A stretch of 48,456 bases of DNA. It comes from SIG440 sp045591035. GTDB taxonomy: Bacteria > Bacillota > Clostridia > Monoglobales > Monoglobaceae. Positions 41,306-48,456 of the stretch are shown here, piece after piece. The notes under the pieces were generated by a model. It saw nothing but the letters and a program-made list of their open reading frames with translations. It ran no database searches and was not told where the DNA came from. The DNA is taken from NCBI GenBank assembly GCA_045591035.1, contig JAZNSG010000022.1, positions 1-48,456 on the forward strand, read 5' to 3'. The position numbers and the translations under genes were made by a program. Positions within the stretch are counted from its first letter, which is position 1, and each line of letters opens with the position of its first letter.

Positions 41306-42184
41306 TTATTCAGAGCCCCTTTCGGTACTTATTTTGGATATTCCGTGTTCAGAGAGACTAAATGTTATGCTTCCGTCGGTATCGGTTCGGTACACTAAGA
41401 CGTCATCATTCTCCAAAGCCTCAAGAGTTTCGTTGTGAGGGTGTCCGTAAGAGTTGTCTTTGCCAACCTGAATTATGGCATAGGTAGGGTTGACTGCTTC
41501 GAGAAAATTCTGAGAAGTTGAGGTGAAAGAACCATGATGCCCAACCTTCAAAACATCTGCTTCAATATCATAATCATCAACAATAACCTTTTCGCCCTCA
41601 GCTTCCAAATCTCCTGTTAAAAGAAAGGAACTGCCGTTATACTCAAGGAAAAGAACAACAGAGTTATCGTTTTCATCCTCCGAAAATCCGCCTTTTTGCG
41701 GATGCAGAACCCGGATACTTAAGGAAGGGTCGATTTCAGGGAAAGCTGTCCCCTCACAAACCCACAATACATCGGCGTTGGATTTTTGGGCTTTGGCATA
41801 AAGACTGTCCCTGCTTTTGTGTTTATAGTCGGGAAGCATAAGGGTTTTTATCATTCTGTCCTCTAAAAGTTTAGATATTCCCCCTGTGTGGTCGCTGTGA
41901 TAATGAGTAACAAGAGCATAGTCAAGGGCGTTTATCCCTCTTGAGCGAAGAATGGGAAGAAGTTTATCCGTATAAGAATCCTTTTCGCCACCGTCAATAA
42001 GCAATGTTTTTCCTGAAATGGATGACTGTATAAGAACAGAGTCGCCCTGGCCCACATCCACGAAGGTTATGGAAAGGGCGTCTTCTGCAGGGGAATCAGG
42101 TCCCCAAAGGAGGGCGACAGCCCCGAGAACGACTGCAATAATGCAGAGTACTGAAAACAGTTTTTTGTTAATGTAATTGAACAT
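41306..42184 (-). CDS. Stand-alone ComEC/Rec2-type metallo-beta-lactamase-fold hydrolase
   Basis: A 292-residue protein. An N-terminal membrane anchor (about 9-27) is followed by an MBL domain with FVDVGQGDSVLIQ, LLIDGG, THYHSDHTGG (metal site), LLTGDLEAEGE and LKVGHHGSFTSTS. This equals the C-terminal domain of ComEC, the DNA-uptake channel protein, without the OB-fold and competence membrane domains. Its position directly before holA matches that of comEC. Either comEC was trimmed here or the domain is an independent exported nuclease. GGTGA precedes the ATG. Confidence 0.86.
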   Translation of the reverse strand: MFNYINKKLFSVLCIIAVVLGAVALLWGPDSPAEDALSITFVDVGQGDSVLIQSSISGKTLLIDGGEKDSYTDKLLPILRSRGINALDYALVTHYHSDHTGGISKLLEDRMIKTLMLPDYKHKSRDSLYAKAQKSNADVLWVCEGTAFPEIDPSLSIRVLHPQKGGFSEDENDNSVVLFLEYNGSSFLLTGDLEAEGEKVIVDDYDIEADVLKVGHHGSFTSTSQNFLEAVNPTYAIIQVGKDNSYGHPHNETLEALENDDVLVYRTDTDGSITFSLSEHGISKISTERGSE

Positions 42185-42215
42185 AAAAGGTCACCAAGTT
42201 TAAAATTTGTAATAG

Positions 42216-42248
42216 AAAAGGCTGTCCGAAACATTTGGGCAGCCTTTT
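42216..42248 (-). terminator. Terminator of the NlpC/P60 gene
   Basis: AAAAGGCTG-CC and GG-CAGCCTTTT arms with one mismatch, just past the stop. It lies 32 bp upstream of the ComEC-type gene, so that gene must use read-through or a hidden promoter. Confidence 0.78.
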
Positions 42249-42253
42249 GTTTT

Positions 42254-42940
42254 TTAGTTAAAAATTCTTCTTCCGCAGGTAAGACGATTTGCATAGTTGC
42301 CTGTAACAATGCTTTCGTATCTGACATACTCACCGGTTTGGGGGGCATGAATCATCATACCGTTTCCGGCGTAGATGCCAACGTGGTTGATATAACCGCT
42401 TTTGTTAGCAAATCCTACAATGTCACCGGGCTGAAGTGCATTTTTCGGAACCCAGGTTCCGTTAGTCATCTGGTCGGCAGCAACACGGTTAAGAGTTACG
42501 CCGGCGTTTTTGTAAAGGTAATAAACAAAGCCGCTGCAGTCAAAACCCGACGGGGAAGAACCACCGTATACATAGGGAACACCAATGTATTGCTTGGCAG
42601 CTTCGACGATAGCTTGTCCTTTTGATGAAACCGCATCGCTTCGAGAGGGTAATGCACCGTCCATAAGCGTCAGGTAGGCGGCTGAAACATAGCCAACATT
42701 GTTGCTATATGTAACCTGAGCCCAGCCGGATTCAAGTTTGGAAATGCTTAAGCTCGTTCCGTAGGGAATCTGAGCAAGTATGGCAGATTGTGTTGTCGGG
42801 GATTTGCGGAGATTGAGAAGCGATGCCGTAACAATTCCGTATTTCCCTGTGCCTTGTGCGCCGACAGGCAAGACTGTCACAGAAAGAACCAATATAACAG
42901 CACATACAAGTGCAGTAATTTTCTTATGTAAATAATTCAA
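42254..42940 (-). CDS. Exported SH3/NlpC-P60 cell-wall endopeptidase
   Basis: A 228-residue protein: signal peptide (1 to about 28, ending LPVGAQG), bacterial SH3 domain (about 32-92, ASLLNLRKSPTTQSAILAQI, GWAQVTY) and NlpC/P60 domain (about 105-228). Catalytic motifs are FDCSGFVYYLY (Cys), YINHVGIYAG (His) and MIHAPQTG. Such enzymes cut D-Glu-to-diamino-acid bonds in wall peptides. I start it at TTG 42940 because GGAGG lies 9 nt upstream; a longer reading would place a poor leader before the signal peptide. Confidence 0.92.
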   Translation of the reverse strand: MNYLHKKITALVCAVILVLSVTVLPVGAQGTGKYGIVTASLLNLRKSPTTQSAILAQIPYGTSLSISKLESGWAQVTYSNNVGYVSAAYLTLMDGALPSRSDAVSSKGQAIVEAAKQYIGVPYVYGGSSPSGFDCSGFVYYLYKNAGVTLNRVAADQMTNGTWVPKNALQPGDIVGFANKSGYINHVGIYAGNGMMIHAPQTGEYVRYESIVTGNYANRLTCGRRIFN

Positions 42941-43015
42941 TTTTAAAAACCTCCAAATTTTCTTTTTTCCGCTATCCTCCCTTAAAATATATTTTTTATC
43001 CAAAATTACCTTGTC

Positions 43016-43044
43016 ATTATACAATAAAATTGAGATTTTGTCAA
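43016..43044 (-). promoter_or_regulatory. Perfect-consensus promoter of the NlpC/P60 gene
   Basis: On the minus strand TTGACA, 17 bp, TATAAT, about 70 bp before the TTG start. Confidence 0.85.
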
Positions 43045-43048
43045 ACTC

Positions 43049-43078
43049 GGCTCAATCCCCCAAGCTTTGGGGGATTGA
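43049..43078. repeat. Perfect 14-bp-arm palindrome
   Basis: GCTCAATCCCCCAA pairs with TTGGGGGATTGAGC across a 3-nt loop. It lies between the ATPase stop and the NlpC/P60 promoter. There is no T-run on the minus exit (it reads CGAGTTTG), so it is a poor intrinsic terminator. It could be a terminator remnant, an operator or a short mobile palindrome. Confidence 0.6.
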
Positions 43079-43152
43079 GCGGGCGCTTTGTGCAATATGA
43101 CGAAAACCAATAAAACTTTTTGTATAAATTGCTTAAATTTGAGAGAAAAGAA

Positions 43153-45831
43153 TTATCTTCTATCCACTGCTCTGTGAACAATCTTGATTATCTCAACAAT
43201 TGGTATAATGAGGATTGCGAGTCCAAAAGAAATACCATATTCCATAAGATCAAGGTGTGCAAGTTCAAATGCTTTTGCAAGAAAATCAACTTCAATAACC
43301 AATGTTGTGAGCAGAAGTGAGAGAATACCTGCACCCCATAGCCACATATTTTGAGTTTTCATTTTGAAGATTGAACCGTGAAGCGACCTCATATTGAACG
43401 CATGGCATATCTCACAAAGTGAAAGCGTAAGGAATGCCATAGAAGTGCCAAGCATTTCTGCCGAGTACGTTCCTGCTAAAATAGCTTCTGCGTGGTGAAG
43501 GTCTGCAAGATAAAATCTGCCAATAAGGTAAGAAACCATAGTAATGATAGTTACAAGCACACCCTGATATGCAACCGCAAAACCAAGTCCGCCTGCAAAT
43601 ATGCCTTCCTTGCTGTCACGGGGCTGACGATTCATTATATTTGTTTCGGGCTTTTCCATACCGAGAGCAAGTGCCGGGAAACAGTCTGTAATAAGATTTA
43701 TCCACAAAAGATGAACGGGCGCAAAAATTGTAAATCCGAAAAGCGTTGCAAAGAAGATTGTCAGCACTTCTGAAAGGTTGGAGGCAAGAAGGAACTGAAT
43801 AGCCTTTCGGATATTATCATAAATTCTTCGTCCTTCGCCAACTGCTGAAACAATAGTTGCAAAGTTGTCGTCTGCAAGAATCATATCTGCTACATTTTTG
43901 GTAACATCTGTTCCTGTGATACCCATACCGACACCGATATCCGCATTTTTAATCGAGGGAGCATCGTTAACTCCGTCGCCCGTCATAGCGGTAACCTTGC
44001 CTTTCTTTCGCCATGCGTTTACAATTCTTGTTTTATGTTCAGGCTGAACACGTGCATAAACTGAATATTTTGTAACCAAAGCATCAAAATCCTCATCCGA
44101 AATCTCATCAAGCTCGGCGCCGGTAATAGCTTGAGATGCATCTTCTATGATGCCAAGCTGCATTGCAATAGCAACTGCGGTGTCCTTATGGTCGCCTGTT
44201 ATCATGATAGGACGGATGCCTGCATTTCTACATTCATCAATAGCATCTTTAACTTCGGGACGGACAGGATCTATCATACCGACAAGACCTATAAAGCAAA
44301 GGTCACATTCAACTGTTTCAGACTCATATGAAGAAGGCTCATTTGCAAGTTCCTTTTTTGCCGCCGCAAGAACACGAAGTGCACGGTCTGCCATTTCCTT
44401 GTTTGCTGAAAGTATATTTTTGCGGATTTCATCGGTTAGGTCGATAACCTCACCATTTACCAATGCCTTTGAGCATCTTTTCAAAAGCTCATCGGGAGCA
44501 CCTTTTGTAAACTGAATAAGAGAGCCATCAGCAGTCTTATGAACAGTTGTCATCATCTTTCTTCCGGAATCAAAAGGAACTTCACCGATTCTTATAAATA
44601 TATCCTTTTGGGTGTTTTTAGAAAGACCAAGCAGCTCTGCATAGTTTACAAGTGCACATTCGGTAGGTTCACCGACAGCGGTTTTAGCATCTGTATCAAA
44701 CTCTGCATCAGAGCAAAGTGACATAGCATTCGCAAGAAGATTTTCGTCATCGCCGTAGTGGTCTACAACTGTCATTTTGTTCTGTGTAAGTGTACCTGTT
44801 TTATCAGAGCAGATAATCTGTGTGCATCCAAGTGTTTCAACTGCGGTAAGCTTACGAATAATAGCATTACGCTTTGACATATTGGTAACACCGATGGAAA
44901 GAACAATAGTAACGACTGTTGCAAGACCTTCGGGGATTGCCGCAACCGCAAGAGAAATTGCAATCATAAAGGAATTTAAGATTGGCTCAAAACCAATACC
45001 GTCACGAATAAGCTGAACACCGAAAATAACTATACATATACCAATAACCAGATAAGTGAGTATCTTTGAAAGCGCTGCAAGTTTAATCTGCAGAGGTGTT
45101 TTGCCTTCCTGTGTCTGCGCAAGAGCATCTGCAATTTTACCCATTTCTGTTTGCATACCGGTAGCAGTTACAACAGCTTTGCCTCGACCATAAACAACAG
45201 TTGAACCCATAAATACCATATTCTTTCTGTCGCCGAGAGCAACATCACCATTTGCTCCCGGGATAAGTGCATCAGCTTTCTTATCTACGGGAACAGATTC
45301 GCCTGTGAGCGCGGCTTCTTCAATCTTCATAGAAGCACACTCAATAATTCGTGCATCCGCAGGAACTGAATCTCCGGCTTCAAGAACGATTATATCACCA
45401 ACAACGAGGTCTTCGCTGGGAATAGATATTTGCTTTCCGTCACGGATAACCTTGCTTTGTGCTTTTGACATTTCCTGTAGAGCTTCAATTGCTTTTTCTG
45501 CCTTACTTTCCTGAAAAACACCTAAAATAGCATTGATAAGAACAACGGCAAGAATAATAACAACATCAGACGGAAATCCCATGTGTCCCGAATGAATACC
45601 CTCATAGATTTCTACACCTGCAGAAATTGCCGCAGCAACAAGCAGAATAATTGTCATAGGCTCACAAAGTTGTTTAAAGAAACGATGGAGCATAGATTCC
45701 TTATTTGCTTCAATCAACCGATTTTTGCCGTTTTGATCAAGTCTTTTTGATGCCTCGGAAGAACTTAACCCGTTTATGTTACTATCAGCGGATTTAATTA
45801 CATCCTCGGCACTTTTTAGATAATGTTTCAT
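43153..45831 (-). CDS. P-type cation-transporting ATPase (PMCA/SERCA-like), probable Mn2+/Ca2+ exporter
   Basis: An 892-residue membrane pump. The actuator motif LTGESVPVDK, the phosphorylation site CSDKTGTLTQNKMTV, KGAPDELL (ATP binding) and MTGDGVNDAPSIKNADIGVG (hinge) are present. The ion-binding helix reads AISLAVAAIPEGLATVVTI, as in calcium pumps, and the last helices form the C-terminal cation-ATPase domain. Length is normal. GGGGGAG precedes the ATG. A yybP-ykoY riboswitch with its own terminator lies upstream; that RNA senses Mn2+ in other bacteria and is known ahead of such ATPases, so manganese export is the favoured role. Confidence 0.93.
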   Translation of the reverse strand: MKHYLKSAEDVIKSADSNINGLSSSEASKRLDQNGKNRLIEANKESMLHRFFKQLCEPMTIILLVAAAISAGVEIYEGIHSGHMGFPSDVVIILAVVLINAILGVFQESKAEKAIEALQEMSKAQSKVIRDGKQISIPSEDLVVGDIIVLEAGDSVPADARIIECASMKIEEAALTGESVPVDKKADALIPGANGDVALGDRKNMVFMGSTVVYGRGKAVVTATGMQTEMGKIADALAQTQEGKTPLQIKLAALSKILTYLVIGICIVIFGVQLIRDGIGFEPILNSFMIAISLAVAAIPEGLATVVTIVLSIGVTNMSKRNAIIRKLTAVETLGCTQIICSDKTGTLTQNKMTVVDHYGDDENLLANAMSLCSDAEFDTDAKTAVGEPTECALVNYAELLGLSKNTQKDIFIRIGEVPFDSGRKMMTTVHKTADGSLIQFTKGAPDELLKRCSKALVNGEVIDLTDEIRKNILSANKEMADRALRVLAAAKKELANEPSSYESETVECDLCFIGLVGMIDPVRPEVKDAIDECRNAGIRPIMITGDHKDTAVAIAMQLGIIEDASQAITGAELDEISDEDFDALVTKYSVYARVQPEHKTRIVNAWRKKGKVTAMTGDGVNDAPSIKNADIGVGMGITGTDVTKNVADMILADDNFATIVSAVGEGRRIYDNIRKAIQFLLASNLSEVLTIFFATLFGFTIFAPVHLLWINLITDCFPALALGMEKPETNIMNRQPRDSKEGIFAGGLGFAVAYQGVLVTIITMVSYLIGRFYLADLHHAEAILAGTYSAEMLGTSMAFLTLSLCEICHAFNMRSLHGSIFKMKTQNMWLWGAGILSLLLTTLVIEVDFLAKAFELAHLDLMEYGISFGLAILIIPIVEIIKIVHRAVDRR

Positions 45832-45883
45832 TTTTCTCCCCCTGTTAAAAGTTTATATAGTATTAGATTTATTATACACAATA

Positions 45884-45922
45884 ATAAAAAAAGACTTTTG
45901 CGGCGATGTGCCACAAAAGTCT
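45884..45922 (-). terminator. Riboswitch expression-platform terminator
   Basis: AGACTTTTG-C/A-GGC stem with a GATGT-complement loop, then a run of seven T on the minus strand. Its 5' arm contains the 3' strand of aptamer helix P1 (CTTTTG), so ligand-bound aptamer and terminator exclude each other; the predicted logic is ON with Mn2+. Confidence 0.85.
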
Positions 45923-46010
45923 TGCTATCAAAATTGACCCAAATAACCGGACAAAAATAGTCGGGATGACGGTTATTGGAAATGCAGAGCATTCAGCTAC
46001 TCCCTTTTGC
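45914..46010 (-). promoter_or_regulatory. yybP-ykoY (Mn2+) riboswitch aptamer
   Basis: Minus-strand RNA opens GCAAAAGGGAGUAGC and closes with AGCAAGACUUUUG: the two conserved loops (GGGAGUA and GCAAGA) and the P1 pairing CAAAAG / CUUUUG match the family. AAUGC / GCAUU and CCAAUAACCG / CGGUUAUUUGG form further helices. Upstream of a cation ATPase, a known target class. Matched by eye. Confidence 0.87.
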
Positions 46011-46018
46011 AATAAAAA

Positions 46019-46047
46019 ATTATACCATAAATTCAAAATTTTGTCAA
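46019..46047 (-). promoter_or_regulatory. Perfect-consensus promoter of the riboswitch-ATPase unit
   Basis: On the minus strand TTGACA, 17 bp, TATAAT, ending 9 bp before the aptamer. Confidence 0.88.
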
Positions 46048-46181
46048 TCAATTTTGAAAACTGATTTGTTTTTGATGCAAAAACAAATCAGTCTGTGTAT
46101 CATATGTCGCAGTCTGTTTTAACATGTTGAAAAAAATCCATAAAGACAGGGTTATCGGCAAAAGAAATTTTTGTAAAGCTA

Positions 46182-46210
46182 TTGCAAAAAGTCCGCAAAA
46201 ATAGTATAAT
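46182..46210 (+). promoter_or_regulatory. Promoter of miaB
   Basis: TTGCAA, 17 bp, TATAAT, about 37 bp before the start codon. Confidence 0.75.
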
Positions 46211-46246
46211 AAATATGGTATTGCTATTTTGAATGGAGTGTTACAT

Positions 46247-47650
46247 TTGAAAGAAATTTCTGCCGCAGAACTCAAACGGCAAAGAGACTTTATAGATAAA
46301 ATAAGCCTTGAAAACAGTTTGCTTGAAAAAAAGCCTTTGGCGTTTGTTGAAACCTATGGCTGTGCCCAGAACGAAAGCGATTCAGAAAGACTAAAGGGTA
46401 TGCTTTTTGATATGGGTTATGATTTTTGCGACAATACTCAGGATGCGGATTTGGTGCTTTACAATACCTGCGCTGTGCGTGAAAATGCGGAGCTTCGGGT
46501 TTTTGGGAACATAGGGGCACTCAAACACCAGAAAGCTCGTCGCCCTGAACTTCTTATCGGAGTTTTGGGATGCATGACTCAGCAAGAACATATAGCCGAG
46601 ACCATTAAGAAAAAATACAAACATATTGATATGGTTTTTGGGACCCATGCTCTTTATCGGTTTCCTGAAATTCTGGATGAGGCAAGACGGGGAGCAAAGA
46701 CCTTTGATGCTGAAAACCACGAGGGCAGGATTTTTGAAACAGAAAGCTGTCATCGGGATGCACCTCCGTTAGCTAAAATCCCCATTATGTATGGTTGCAA
46801 TAATTTTTGTACCTATTGCATAGTTCCATATGTCAGGGGAAGAGAGCGTAGCCGCAGTGTGAAGAATATTCTGGCTGAGGTAAGACGGGTTGCGGAAGAT
46901 GGCTACAAAGAGGTTATGCTTCTTGGCCAGAATGTGAACTCCTATGGCAAGGATCTCGAAGATGGGATAACTTTTGCGATGCTCCTTTCGGAGGTTTGCA
47001 AAATTGATGGGATTGAGCGTGTTCGGTTTATGACGTCACATCCCAAGGATATTTCTCAGGAACTAATCGACACAATGGCTCGGGAGAAAAAGATTTGCAA
47101 ACAGCTTCATTTGCCGATTCAGTGTGGCTCGGACAAAGTTCTCAAAAAAATGAACCGAAGTTATGATAAAGAAACGTATCTTGATATAGTTCGCCGTGTT
47201 CGTGAGAAAATGCCTGAGATTGTGCTGTCAACAGACATAATTGTCGGCTTTCCCGGGGAGACTAATGAGGACTTTGAAGAGACACTTGATGTACTCAGAG
47301 AAGTTCAATATGACCTTGTGTATTCCTTTATTTATTCAAAGCGTGTGGGAACTCCGGCAGCTAAGATGGAAGATTGTCTTACTGAGGATGAAAAACACAG
47401 AAACTTTGACAAAATGGCAGAGATTCAGAATGAAATTTCAAAAAAGAAGAATGATGCTTACCTTGGCAGGGTTGTCCAGGTTCTTGTTGAGGGGACAAGC
47501 CGCACCAACGAGGAGTATTTAAGCGGAAGAACCGAGGGTGGAAAGGTTGTTAACTTCAAGGGGGATTCTTCCCTTGTGGGGGAAATCGTAAAAATAAAAA
47601 TTATTGATTGCCGAACCTGGTCACTTATGGGTGAGCTTGGTGAGGAATGA
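46247..47650 (+). CDS. miaB: tRNA-2-methylthio-N6-dimethylallyladenosine synthase
   Basis: A 467-residue radical-SAM methylthiotransferase modifying A37 of UNN-reading tRNAs. The N-terminal cluster cysteines are in ETYGCAQNESDSER (C39), YNTCAVREN and VLGCMTQQEH. The radical-SAM motif is CNNFCTYCIVPYVRGRERSR, and the TRAM domain closes the protein (VVQVLVEGTSR). TTG 46247 is chosen because GGAGTG sits 7 nt upstream. miaB followed by a ylbF-like gene and mutS is a common Clostridial order. Confidence 0.96.
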   Translation: MKEISAAELKRQRDFIDKISLENSLLEKKPLAFVETYGCAQNESDSERLKGMLFDMGYDFCDNTQDADLVLYNTCAVRENAELRVFGNIGALKHQKARRPELLIGVLGCMTQQEHIAETIKKKYKHIDMVFGTHALYRFPEILDEARRGAKTFDAENHEGRIFETESCHRDAPPLAKIPIMYGCNNFCTYCIVPYVRGRERSRSVKNILAEVRRVAEDGYKEVMLLGQNVNSYGKDLEDGITFAMLLSEVCKIDGIERVRFMTSHPKDISQELIDTMAREKKICKQLHLPIQCGSDKVLKKMNRSYDKETYLDIVRRVREKMPEIVLSTDIIVGFPGETNEDFEETLDVLREVQYDLVYSFIYSKRVGTPAAKMEDCLTEDEKHRNFDKMAEIQNEISKKKNDAYLGRVVQVLVEGTSRTNEEYLSGRTEGGKVVNFKGDSSLVGEIVKIKIIDCRTWSLMGELGEE

Positions 47651-47680
47651 CAAAGAGATTAAATTTTTAAGGAGAACAAT

Positions 47681-48079
47681 ATGAGAAACGAGATTATAAA
47701 CAAGGCACAGGAGCTCGGCACAATGATTGCCGACAGCGAAGAAAGAATAAGAATGACAAAGGCATCTGATGCCATGAATTCAAACGAAGAGGCAGTTGAG
47801 CTTCTCAGGACCTACAACGACAACAGAAAGGCAGCAACCGAAAAGCTCAGGGGAAAAGAACCCACAAAGGAAGAACTTCAGGAGTTCAAGGAATATGTTC
47901 AGGGCGAGTTTGATAAGATAGCGGGAAACAAGCTTATCGCTGAATACATTGAAGCAAGTCGTGATTTTGATAATATGGTTCAGCAGGTCAATGCCGTGCT
48001 CAGCTATTTTATTACGGGACAGGAAAGCGGTGAAGGCGGCTGCAGCGGAAATTGTTCAAGTTGCAGCAGTTGTCACTGA
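47681..48079 (+). CDS. YlbF/YmcA family protein with cysteine-rich tail
   Basis: A 132-residue helical protein of the YlbF/YmcA (RicF/RicA) family. In Bacillus these form a complex that binds [4Fe-4S] clusters and directs RNase Y. The helical core is KAQELGTMIADSEERIRMTK to about residue 112; the tail GGCSGNCSSCSSCH holds four Cys and a terminal His, a likely cluster or metal site. It lies 30 bp after miaB, itself an Fe-S enzyme, and upstream of mutS. AAGGAG precedes the ATG. Confidence 0.88.
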   Translation: MRNEIINKAQELGTMIADSEERIRMTKASDAMNSNEEAVELLRTYNDNRKAATEKLRGKEPTKEELQEFKEYVQGEFDKIAGNKLIAEYIEASRDFDNMVQQVNAVLSYFITGQESGEGGCSGNCSSCSSCH

Positions 48080-48140
48080 TAATCGTTTTTAGCCAAGAAA
48101 AGAATTTTCCATTACGCAGCTTAACACAGGAGGGGTTTCC

Positions 48141-48456
48141 ATGGCGGAGTTTACGCCCATGATGCGTCAGTATTTTGAGATTAAGGACAAGTATCAGGAC
48201 TGTATTCTGATGTATCGTTTAGGGGATTTTTATGAAATGTTTTTTGATGATGCTCTGACAGCGTCAAGGGTTCTTGAAATTACTCTGACGGGGAGAGACT
48301 GCGGTCAGGAAGAAAGAGCCCCCATGTGCGGAGTGCCTTTTCATGCTGTGGATTCTTATATTGCCAAATTGGTGGAAAACGGGTACAATGTAGCGATTTG
48401 TGAACAGACAGAGGACCCGTCTTTGACAAAGGGTATAGTAAAACGCGAGGTTATCC
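48141..48456 (+). CDS. mutS: DNA mismatch repair protein MutS (5' part, cut by window end)
   Basis: The first 105 codons of MutS. TPMMRQYFEIKDKYQDCILM then YRLGDFYEMFFDDA is the mismatch-binding domain I start, with the Phe-Tyr-Glu wedge seen as GDFYEMF, followed by ITLTGRDCGQEERAPMCGVP. AGGAGGGG lies upstream of the ATG. It is the third gene after miaB and the ylbF-like gene and runs off the window. Confidence 0.96.
   Translation, partial: MAEFTPMMRQYFEIKDKYQDCILMYRLGDFYEMFFDDALTASRVLEITLTGRDCGQEERAPMCGVPFHAVDSYIAKLVENGYNVAICEQTEDPSLTKGIVKREVI

Overview
The window looks like a chromosome segment of a low-to-mid GC, endospore-lineage Bacillota of class Clostridia, probably an anaerobic gut-type organism. 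The reasons are strong Shine-Dalgarno sites, TTGACA/TATAAT promoters, T-tailed terminators, spoVAC, an oxygen-sensitive NrdD/NrdG reductase, pyrophosphate-type phosphofructokinase, GTP-type PEP carboxykinase, IreB, a DUF1540 protein and the pyrH-frr-uppS-cdsA-dxr-rseP block. The order and genus cannot be fixed from this sequence.

Layout. 1-3580: tRNA-Ser(CGA), an MreB-family gene, then a two-gene operon (NifU-like Fe-S scaffold plus GGGtGRT protein) behind a long leader that can form two exclusive stems. 3569-8223: an accessory island with four small Xre repressors, two divergent promoters each carrying paired palindromic operators, an exported HtrA-like protease with a stalk domain, a large exported stalk protein and a 77-residue unknown protein. 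8228-14946: spoVAC, nrdDG (with NrdR-like boxes), a hydroxyacid dehydrogenase, and a DeoR regulator overlapping an FGGY kinase. 14961-18670: nucleotidyltransferase-fold protein, EpsG-type polymerase, PPi-PFK. 18706-23861: SDR, QueT under a preQ1-I riboswitch, an array of hairpins ahead of proB, pckG, and a tandem AbrB protein. 23869-29384: ireB, two LTA-synthase-like paralogues, fructose-bisphosphate aldolase, and a GTAC-rich cloverleaf-like element. 29410-36458: rseP-dxr-cdsA-uppS-frr-pyrH (all minus), an acidic single-pass membrane protein and an AI-2E/YtvI permease. 36507-48456: degenerate glycosyltransferase-GtrA fusion, DUF1540, SLH-anchored GHL10 glycosidase, Cu/Zn SOD, stand-alone ComEC-type hydrolase plus holA, NlpC/P60 hydrolase, a P-type cation ATPase behind a yybP-ykoY manganese riboswitch with its terminator, then miaB, ylbF-like and the start of mutS.

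Together these genes cover envelope building (MreB, UppS, CdsA, DXR, LTA-synthase-like enzymes, NlpC/P60), reversible central carbon flow (PPi-PFK, aldolase, GTP-PEPCK), anaerobic dNTP supply, and metal and Fe-S handling. The best candidates for something undescribed are the Xre/operator/protease/stalk island, the leader of the GGGtGRT operon, and the hairpin array ahead of proB. The two riboswitches are family matches made by eye. Promoters and terminators are read from sequence only.
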